Below are positions 1 to 5,013 of a stretch of 5,013 nt of DNA, piece after piece. Source of the stretch: an uncultured Methylococcaceae bacterium. GTDB lineage: Bacteria > Pseudomonadota > Gammaproteobacteria > Methylococcales > Methylomonadaceae. A program made the position numbers and the translations under genes. The stretch is taken from contig CAJVYO010000138.1 in the NCBI GenBank assembly GCA_913009515.1, positions 1 to 5,013 of the forward strand. Reading direction: 5' to 3'. The notes beneath the pieces were generated by a model. It searched no databases and had not been told where the DNA came from. It saw only the letters and a list, made by a program, of their open reading frames with translations. The stretch's first letter is position 1, and every line of letters starts with the position of its first letter.

Positions 1-2061
1 TTGTTTATCTAAGATATTATCAACTCCAAAATCAAGGCCGATAAATTCCCATTCATATCGCATTTTAAAATTTAATAAAACATAGGATGCAGTGGTTAAT
101 TCATTTCTAACGTCCTGCACATCATCTTTAGTATCAACAAACTGCATATCAATGCTACTTTGAAATCCACCTAATTCATGTTGAATACCCCATTTTAAAT
201 TAAAGGGCATCATGTGGTAGAGGTTATCACCATCAGTTCGCTTGCCTCGGACATAGCTCATAACAGTATTGGTTGAAAATTCACCATATTTGTCATGGGT
301 GAATAAATGCATATCTGCAGTAATATCTATTCCCCAAAGGTAAGCATCATGATTAGCCATTTGTAAATAATAAAAGCCGTCTGTTGGTTGTTTGTCACAG
401 TATTTACATAGATCAGCATCAATATAGTTTTCAACATAACTAAAAAAGGGTGAGACTTCTATATTCCAAGCGGCTTTATCACTTGGATCAGAAATATTGG
501 CAGTTAAAGAAATGTTATGAGCTGTCTCCATTTTTAAATCAATATTTCCGGTATAACCATTACCATCAGCAAACCAACCAATCATGGTCATTGGCATGGG
601 TCTTATGCTCCAAGGGTATAGTTCTTGTAAAGAGGGTGCACGATTTTTACGTGCATAGCCTAAAGTATACTTACTCCAGTCATTTGGCATATATTGTACT
701 AATAAACTCATATCAAAAGCATCATAGTTTCGCTCATGGTCTGAGGAATTAAAATCTAATGCTTGAATGTAATCAGGAATGTATTCTGTTTCTGGTTTAT
801 TATTATAAGCTTGTGCATCACCTGTATCTGCCATGGTACGGTCATATCTAAACCCTAGCATCGTTTGCCAGTTATCACCCCACATTTGTTCCCATTCTAC
901 AAAAATACCAAAGCGATCACGGGTAGCATGATTTAAATTAATAAAATTATTAGGGCCCATCATGCTGAATAGATTAGGGTTTGTATTTGTTGCGGGCCAA
1001 TAATCATGAATTTCACTGCCATGAAATTCACTGCCTACTCGAAAGACAGTGTCTTGTTCATCAAGCGGTATTTCAAATAAAAGGCGATAGCCATAATTTT
1101 TACCATCAGTTTCCATTGGCATGGGTTCTATAGCCTTTCGGCCGGGTAAATAATCCATGGTATGGCTGGTGTTTTCTAAAAATAACCGACCATCAACACG
1201 TCCCCAATCGAATCCGCCGTCATAGTGAAGGTTACCAAAAATACTATCATTATTAGTTAAATCCATACGAGCTGTCGGAAAGCCTTGATGTGGAATATGT
1301 TGCTGGCCTCCTTGGAGTTCTAATAAATGATCGTCGGCTGTAAAAGCTAAAGAAAAAGCATGATTTTGATTAATATATCCAGTTGATTCAATAATCTGTC
1401 CACTGCCGTCTTTATAATTGCTACTTTGTGTATGTGCTCCGCTATAATCAAAACGAACATACTCATTTGCTATTCCAATTGCAGCATTACCCCCTACTGC
1501 ATCGCCATTGCTGCGATAAAAAGACGATATCGTACCATTCAGTAAATATTTTTCGTCTGTCTCTGCAAATTTGGGTTTTGCTGATTCGACTGAGATAGTG
1601 CCGGCAATACTATCACCGCCCATTCTAACGGGGGTAATACCTTTTAACACAGTGATACTGCCAATATTACTGCGATCAATACTCGCTAAGGCAGGGTTCA
1701 TGTGATTAGGACAAATTGAATTAACAGTCATACCATTTACTTCAACTTTCACCCGAGTATCGTTTAGTCCTCTAATAATAGGCAAGGACGACACACCACC
1801 CCCTGACTGAAAACTCATACCTGAGGTACCTTCTAATAATTTTGCCGTATCAGAGACTTGACTTTGTTTTTTTGCAATATCATCCGCATTCAATTTATGT
1901 TGAGGGGATACTGTTACAGCCTCGGCATCAATCACCATACTCTCTAAATGAACAGGTTCTTCATCAATAGAGCTTTCATTATCTGTATTTTCATCAGCAT
2001 AAGCACCGTTTAAACACAGCAATATAGCTGTATTCATTATAAATAATACATTTTTTTTCAT
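1..2061 (-). CDS. TonB-dependent outer-membrane copper receptor, OprC/NosA-like (C-terminus cut by window edge)
   Basis: The frame is open without a stop from the ATG at 2061 to base 1, giving 687 residues. Residues 1-22 form a signal peptide: a KK n-region, a hydrophobic core, and cleavage after AYA. A TonB-box-like ESMVIDA lies at 40-46. The plug domain covers about 55-165, with IIRGLND, VNGM and ITVLKG motifs. The beta-barrel follows, including ARKNRAPSLQELYPW near 470-484 and FGVDNILDK at 678-686, which normally sits shortly before the C-terminus, so probably only a few dozen residues are missing. C117 and M121 (in CPNHM) plus H300 and M302 (in SHTMDY) reproduce the CxxxM-HxM copper ligands of Pseudomonas OprC, with nearly the same spacing. 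The inferred role is energised import of copper through the outer membrane. It lies 35 bases after the di-haem cytochrome gene, so it is probably cotranscribed. The Shine-Dalgarno is weak (AAGA). The barrel is rich in methionine (MPM, MPMTM, HMM). The substrate could also be a copper complex, but the ligand set favours the ion. Confidence 0.9.
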   Translation of the reverse strand, partial: MKKNVLFIMNTAILLCLNGAYADENTDNESSIDEEPVHLESMVIDAEAVTVSPQHKLNADDIAKKQSQVSDTAKLLEGTSGMSFQSGGGVSSLPIIRGLNDTRVKVEVNGMTVNSICPNHMNPALASIDRSNIGSITVLKGITPVRMGGDSIAGTISVESAKPKFAETDEKYLLNGTISSFYRSNGDAVGGNAAIGIANEYVRFDYSGAHTQSSNYKDGSGQIIESTGYINQNHAFSLAFTADDHLLELQGGQQHIPHQGFPTARMDLTNNDSIFGNLHYDGGFDWGRVDGRLFLENTSHTMDYLPGRKAIEPMPMETDGKNYGYRLLFEIPLDEQDTVFRVGSEFHGSEIHDYWPATNTNPNLFSMMGPNNFINLNHATRDRFGIFVEWEQMWGDNWQTMLGFRYDRTMADTGDAQAYNNKPETEYIPDYIQALDFNSSDHERNYDAFDMSLLVQYMPNDWSKYTLGYARKNRAPSLQELYPWSIRPMPMTMIGWFADGNGYTGNIDLKMETAHNISLTANISDPSDKAAWNIEVSPFFSYVENYIDADLCKYCDKQPTDGFYYLQMANHDAYLWGIDITADMHLFTHDKYGEFSTNTVMSYVRGKRTDGDNLYHMMPFNLKWGIQHELGGFQSSIDMQFVDTKDDVQDVRNELTTASYVLLNFKMRYEWEFIGLDFGVDNILDKQ

Positions 2062-2096
2062 ATGAGTCTTATTCAATTATATGTTTAATATTGCGT

Positions 2097-4268
2097 TTAA
2101 TCTTTGCTTAGATAGCTATCAAAAGACTTTAATGGCTTATTAGCCCCTAAAGATCCTACTGCAGGTATCACTAAAAAATCATCTTTTGCTAATACTTTAT
2201 CAGCTATATTTTGTCCTGTTTGCGTATGTCCATGTGGAATAACAAGTTCTGGGTGATCAAAGGGAGCACGTTGATAGCGTACACGCTCATCGGTTAAGGT
2301 TTTTAAAAAGGCAATTAAATCTCGACGATTTTTTTCAGAAAATTTTAATTCAGGCAATGAAAAAACTAAAGTGGTTTCCTTAGCATCATTCGCAAAATTA
2401 CCGCCTCGTGCATAAAATTCAATCACTTGCTCTAAACTTGCCATACTACCGTTATGCATATAAGGGCCTGTTAATTCAATATTGCGTAATGACGGTATTT
2501 TAAAACTTGCCCCTACTTCTGCTAGCATTTTATTGCTATTAACCTTATTTAGCTCTGCCTTGGCAGCTTGCTTAGTAGGTAAAAACGCATTCTTTGCAGG
2601 ATTTAAGAAGCAATTTTGATTATCTTGTGGTTGAGCGTGTACACCATCATTAATATTAAAAACACTGTTTGCTCTATAGCTGGGCTTAAAATTAACCGCT
2701 AATGCCGTTGGAAAATCACAAGATCTTACCGATTTTACAACAGTATCTTTTACCTGTTCATCCTGACCCGCTAAAAATTGTAAATACTGCTTACTAAACG
2801 ATAAAGGATTACCAAATACATCATTGCCATCAAGCCCAATATCATCTGTTGCTCTTGCTACACCTGTCGAAGAAAAACCAATATCGCTAAACACCACTAA
2901 AGGCTTATTATCTAAAAAAACAGGAATGCGATTAACCACATTAGTGGTGGTACTGACCTCTGAAAAAACCTCTGGGCTAGTTTTAGCTAAAGCTGCATTC
3001 GCATTAACTGCCGATGCAGTAAAATTAGGCCCTAAGTGACACGTCGAACACAAATTAATACGAAATAAATCTAAGCCATTTAATTCTGCTGCACTTAAGT
3101 CAATGGGGCGATTATCTTTGTCACGGCGACTATTATCAAAGGGGGCTTCATCAGACACTAAAGTCGCTTCATAAAGTTGAATGGCTAAACCAAAAAATAG
3201 AGCAAAATTAGCTTCTATTTGTTGATAGTCTGGCTCACCTTCTAGCGGCTTGCCAAATTCAGGATTGCTTTCATTATAATTCCAATATTTATCATGAAAG
3301 GCTTTTTGAATAAGCTTTTCATAGGTGGTATTCAAACCTGATTTTAATTGTTTTTTGTTACTAAAGCTCAATTGAGCCAATACACTGTCATTCCAATGTA
3401 CTTTTTGCTTATCCAGTGGCTGACGTGGTAATAATTTTCTAGCGATGTGTTTCAATGTACGCTGACTACAGCTCATTTCTGTGCTATTTAATGGTGGAGC
3501 TGTTGCTAATGAAGCGAGAGATGCATTAGCTAAGTGTAAGCGTTGTTTGGTAATTTTATGTGCACTATCAGTAACCCAAACACCTGCATTAACATCACGG
3601 TCACCCCATGAATTACTGCCATTGAAAATATTATTTGCACGGCCATCCCAAAAATTACGATGATTAAAAATACTATTAATGACTGTCGGTGCATTTCGAG
3701 GTGTTACACGGCGGGCAGCTAATCCATTAGTATGAAAAGCATCGCCAACTGAGCGCTTACAATCTTCAAAAGAAGATTTTTCTACATGATTACTTTGATA
3801 AAATCCGCCAAATGTACCAGCAGAACCTGTTACAAAAGGTTTATCATGTTTTGGTTGTGTATTTTCTTGTAACGGATTTTCTAATTGATAAAAAGGAAAA
3901 TCTTTATGACTGAGTGAATGATTTGCTGAAAAATCATTTAATACTATTTTGTTGGGTGGAGTAGATTGTCCTTTTGGTGATAACTGATTTTTAATACGGC
4001 TATCCGCACCTGCATGAAAATGACATGATGCACACGCCATACCATCACTACCAACATTGGTATCCCAAAATAAAGCTTTGCCTAAAATAATAGCAGATTT
4101 TTTATCGACTATAATAGGTGCCTGCCCATCGAGTAACCCTGGAACAATCGGAATGGATAATTCTTTTAAACTAATAGGCTTGGGGCCTGATGGTAATTTA
4201 TTGTCTGCACTACTCGGCAAAGAATAAATCAATATAGAAATTAAGCATGTATACCGTAAAAAAGGCAT
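2097..4268 (-). CDS. Exported di-haem cytochrome c peroxidase/MauG-family protein, large SACCP-like form
   Basis: The product is about 723 residues from the ATG at 4268. Residue numbers here count from the alternative in-frame ATG at 4295, which gives 732. Residues 10-30 make a signal peptide ending PSSA before DNK, so the protein is exported. Two c-type haem sites are visible: CASCH at 88-92, followed by HAGADSR, and CSTCH at 416-420. FWDGRA at 215-220 and PYMHNGSMASLEQVIEFYARGG-type residues from 611 are hallmarks of the bacterial di-haem peroxidase family. M613 is a likely axial ligand of the second haem. Classical enzymes have roughly 330-350 residues; the extra length lies mainly before and between the haem sites and at about 425-595. 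This size recalls the surface-associated peroxidases expressed by methanotrophs under low copper. The exact reaction is unknown: peroxide reduction or MauG-like oxidation of a partner protein are both possible. The next gene, a copper receptor, points to a role in copper metabolism. The start at 4268 is preferred because AAGGA lies 9 bases upstream, while the ATG at 4295 has a poor ribosome site and overlaps a palindrome. Confidence 0.88.
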   Translation of the reverse strand: MPFLRYTCLISILIYSLPSSADNKLPSGPKPISLKELSIPIVPGLLDGQAPIIVDKKSAIILGKALFWDTNVGSDGMACASCHFHAGADSRIKNQLSPKGQSTPPNKIVLNDFSANHSLSHKDFPFYQLENPLQENTQPKHDKPFVTGSAGTFGGFYQSNHVEKSSFEDCKRSVGDAFHTNGLAARRVTPRNAPTVINSIFNHRNFWDGRANNIFNGSNSWGDRDVNAGVWVTDSAHKITKQRLHLANASLASLATAPPLNSTEMSCSQRTLKHIARKLLPRQPLDKQKVHWNDSVLAQLSFSNKKQLKSGLNTTYEKLIQKAFHDKYWNYNESNPEFGKPLEGEPDYQQIEANFALFFGLAIQLYEATLVSDEAPFDNSRRDKDNRPIDLSAAELNGLDLFRINLCSTCHLGPNFTASAVNANAALAKTSPEVFSEVSTTTNVVNRIPVFLDNKPLVVFSDIGFSSTGVARATDDIGLDGNDVFGNPLSFSKQYLQFLAGQDEQVKDTVVKSVRSCDFPTALAVNFKPSYRANSVFNINDGVHAQPQDNQNCFLNPAKNAFLPTKQAAKAELNKVNSNKMLAEVGASFKIPSLRNIELTGPYMHNGSMASLEQVIEFYARGGNFANDAKETTLVFSLPELKFSEKNRRDLIAFLKTLTDERVRYQRAPFDHPELVIPHGHTQTGQNIADKVLAKDDFLVIPAVGSLGANKPLKSFDSYLSKD

Positions 4269-4277
4269 ATTAACTGT

Positions 4278-4282
4278 TCCTT
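4278..4282 (-). promoter_or_regulatory. Shine-Dalgarno of the di-haem cytochrome gene
   Basis: On the minus strand AAGGA lies 9 bases before the ATG at 4268. The in-frame ATG at 4295 has only GGTTAAGA before it. Starting at 4268 also gives a compact signal peptide beginning MPFLRY. This site therefore decides the start, which is 27 bases inside the longest possible frame. Confidence 0.65.
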
Positions 4283-4293
4283 TAAACTTACCC

Positions 4294-4315
4294 ATTCTTA
4301 ACCAAAGCTAAGAAT
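4294..4315. repeat. Imperfect palindrome upstream of the cytochrome gene (possible operator or leader hairpin)
   Basis: ATTCTTA at 4294-4300 is matched by TAAGAAT at 4309-4315. Inside these arms there is one mismatch (4301/4308), one further pair (4302/4307) and a CAAA loop. It lies between the transposon end and the Shine-Dalgarno, 26 bases ahead of the preferred start, and covers the alternative ATG at 4295. No T-run follows it on the minus strand, so it is not a classical terminator. An operator for a dimeric regulator or a hairpin in the mRNA leader are both possible. I do not recognise it as a known Fur or CueR site. Confidence 0.4.
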
Positions 4316-4337
4316 AGTATTAAAAAATTGCTTCACC

Positions 4338-4380
4338 CTAGCTAGTTTCGTTTCGATGATTTGAAACCAGAGCTTGCTAG
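4338..4380. repeat. Hairpin-forming inverted repeat, probable right end of the IS200/IS605-type element
   Basis: CTAGC at 4338-4342 pairs with GCTAG at 4376-4380. Nested inside, GTTTC at 4350-4354 pairs with GAAAC at 4363-4367 around an 8-base loop, and a second GTTTC copy at 4345-4349 offers an alternative pairing. It begins 9 bases after the OrfB stop codon. Subterminal imperfect hairpins rather than terminal inverted repeats are the rule for this family, whose transposase (TnpA) acts on single-stranded DNA. The exact cleavage point cannot be fixed from one copy. Six T on the minus strand follow about 10 bases beyond the stem, so weak termination is an alternative reading. Confidence 0.55.
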
Positions 4381-4389
4381 TCCACAACA

Positions 4390-5013
4390 TTAAGCGGGCG
4401 AACCGACCGCTTTTAAACCATAGTTTTTTAAATTTAAAGCCGCGTTTATATCACGGTCTAAATTCAAACCACATTCACAATGCATCACACGATTATTTAA
4501 TGGCATATCATGTATTTTTCCACAGCTAGAACACGTTTTTGTACTGGGAAAAAACCTATCGGCTTTAATCAAAATGACATTTTTTAACTTACATTTATAT
4601 TCCAGCATGGTTTTAAATAATCCAAATCCCCCGTCAAGAATTGAACGGGCTAAACAATGATTTTTTGACATGCCTTTAATATTTAAATCTTCAATACAAA
4701 TAATTGAAAAATTCTTAACTAAATGAGAAGTCAGCTTGTGAAGATAGTCTTTGCGAATATTGCTAATTTTGGCATGTAATTTAGCTAGCCTAAGCTTGCA
4801 CTTATACCAGTTACCACTGCCTTTAACTTTCCGAGACAAATCTTTATTCAGCTTTCTAAGTCTTTTTAACGCCGCTTTATGCGGTTTTAAACCTTCAAAT
4901 ACAACCCCATCTGACAAAACAGCTAATGATTTTATGCCTAAATCAACCCCGACACAGCTTGATTTTTGCTGTTGGTATTGTTCAGGTTCCCAGTCTAATT
5001 CTAAATTGACTGA
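4390..5013 (-). CDS. IS605 OrfB/TnpB-family RNA-guided nuclease-like protein (N-terminus cut by window edge)
   Basis: The frame is open from the window end (5013) to the TAA at 4390-4392, giving 207 visible residues; full-length relatives have roughly 370-430. A TTG at 4917 could be taken as a start, but that would remove the first catalytic motif, so the gene certainly begins outside the window. Counting from the first visible codon, the RuvC-I motif GVDLGIKSLAV has its aspartate at 24. RuvC-II is CIEDLNIKGM with its glutamate at 108. A zinc-ribbon CSSCG (161, 164) and CECG (179, 181) comes next, then the RuvC-III motif DRDINAALNL from 186. A lysine/arginine-rich stretch lies at about 45-90. 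All three acidic catalytic motifs are present and there is no frameshift, so the visible half looks intact. TnpB proteins are known to cut DNA guided by an RNA made from the element's right end; they do not catalyse transposition themselves. Confidence 0.92.
   Translation of the reverse strand, partial: SVNLELDWEPEQYQQQKSSCVGVDLGIKSLAVLSDGVVFEGLKPHKAALKRLRKLNKDLSRKVKGSGNWYKCKLRLAKLHAKISNIRKDYLHKLTSHLVKNFSIICIEDLNIKGMSKNHCLARSILDGGFGLFKTMLEYKCKLKNVILIKADRFFPSTKTCSSCGKIHDMPLNNRVMHCECGLNLDRDINAALNLKNYGLKAVGSPA

Larger units (their letters stand above)
4338..5013 (-). mobile_element. IS200/IS605-family (OrfB/TnpB-type) element, partial: right part only
   Basis: This span contains the C-terminal half of an OrfB/TnpB protein and the hairpin just behind it. 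The left end, the rest of orfB and any TnpA (Y1 transposase) gene lie beyond the right edge of the window, if they exist. Whether the element is autonomous or carries orfB alone cannot be told. The left coordinate is the inner hairpin limit; the true tip is probably some bases lower, around 4325-4337. Confidence 0.6.

Noticed and set aside
450..752. A 100-codon open frame on the plus strand
   Set aside because: It lies wholly inside the receptor gene on the opposite strand. Its product has no recognisable domain, while the receptor frame gives coherent family motifs throughout.
2076..2081. TATAAT on the minus strand between the cytochrome and receptor genes, as a receptor promoter
   Set aside because: There is no -35-like hexamer at the right distance (AAGATT is found there), and the leader would be only about 8 bases. 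The sequence is AT-rich enough for a chance match.
2062..2096. A transcription terminator between the two operon genes
   Set aside because: I found no stem-loop followed by a T-run in these 35 bases.
2824..3039. A 71-codon plus-strand open frame (and a similar one at 3481-3663)
   Set aside because: Both are antisense shadows of the di-haem cytochrome gene, without ribosome sites or protein-like features.
1..4268. A methanobactin uptake and maturation locus (MbnT with MbnH/MbnP)
   Set aside because: MbnH proteins are much shorter than this di-haem protein. No MbnP, precursor peptide or MbnB/MbnC gene is present, and the receptor carries the ligands for ionic copper instead.
4915..4917. TTG as start codon of a 175-residue OrfB protein
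   Set aside because: The same frame continues upstream to the window edge and encodes the RuvC-I motif GVDLGIKSLAV, so the real start is outside the window.

Overview
This window looks like an AT-rich bacterial chromosome segment, most likely from a gammaproteobacterium. Every recognisable gene lies on the minus strand, so the genes read from right to left. The evidence for a Gram-negative host is an outer-membrane TonB-dependent receptor and an exported di-haem c-type cytochrome. The large di-haem protein resembles the surface-associated cytochrome c peroxidases (SACCP/CorB type) known from copper-starved methanotrophs. That makes an AT-rich methanotroph or a related marine gammaproteobacterium attractive, but this host assignment is inference, because nothing in the window (no methane monooxygenase, no rRNA) settles it.

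Layout from right to left, in the direction of transcription. (1) 5013-4390: the C-terminal half of an IS200/IS605-family OrfB (TnpB-like) protein, cut by the window edge. It is followed by a hairpin at 4338-4380 that is probably the right end of the element. (2) About 4294-4337: a short strip between the element and the next gene. It holds an imperfect palindrome (4294-4315), and a Shine-Dalgarno sequence follows at 4278-4282. (3) 4268-2097: a secreted di-haem cytochrome c peroxidase/MauG-family protein of about 723 residues, roughly twice the length of a classical bacterial peroxidase. (4) A 35-base gap without a terminator. (5) 2061-1: a TonB-dependent outer-membrane receptor, 687 residues visible and cut near its C-terminus. 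It carries the CxxxM...HxM copper-ligand signature of the OprC/NosA copper receptors.

The cytochrome and the receptor are probably one operon: same strand, 35-base gap, no terminator. The receptor most likely brings copper across the outer membrane. The exported di-haem protein would act in the periplasm or at the cell surface, perhaps in copper redox handling or in oxidising a copper-binding partner. The transposon end sits about 70 bases upstream of the cytochrome start, so it may have separated the operon from its original promoter or from an upstream partner gene. There is no gene-free stretch longer than 300 bases; the only gaps are 2062-2096 and 4269-4389.
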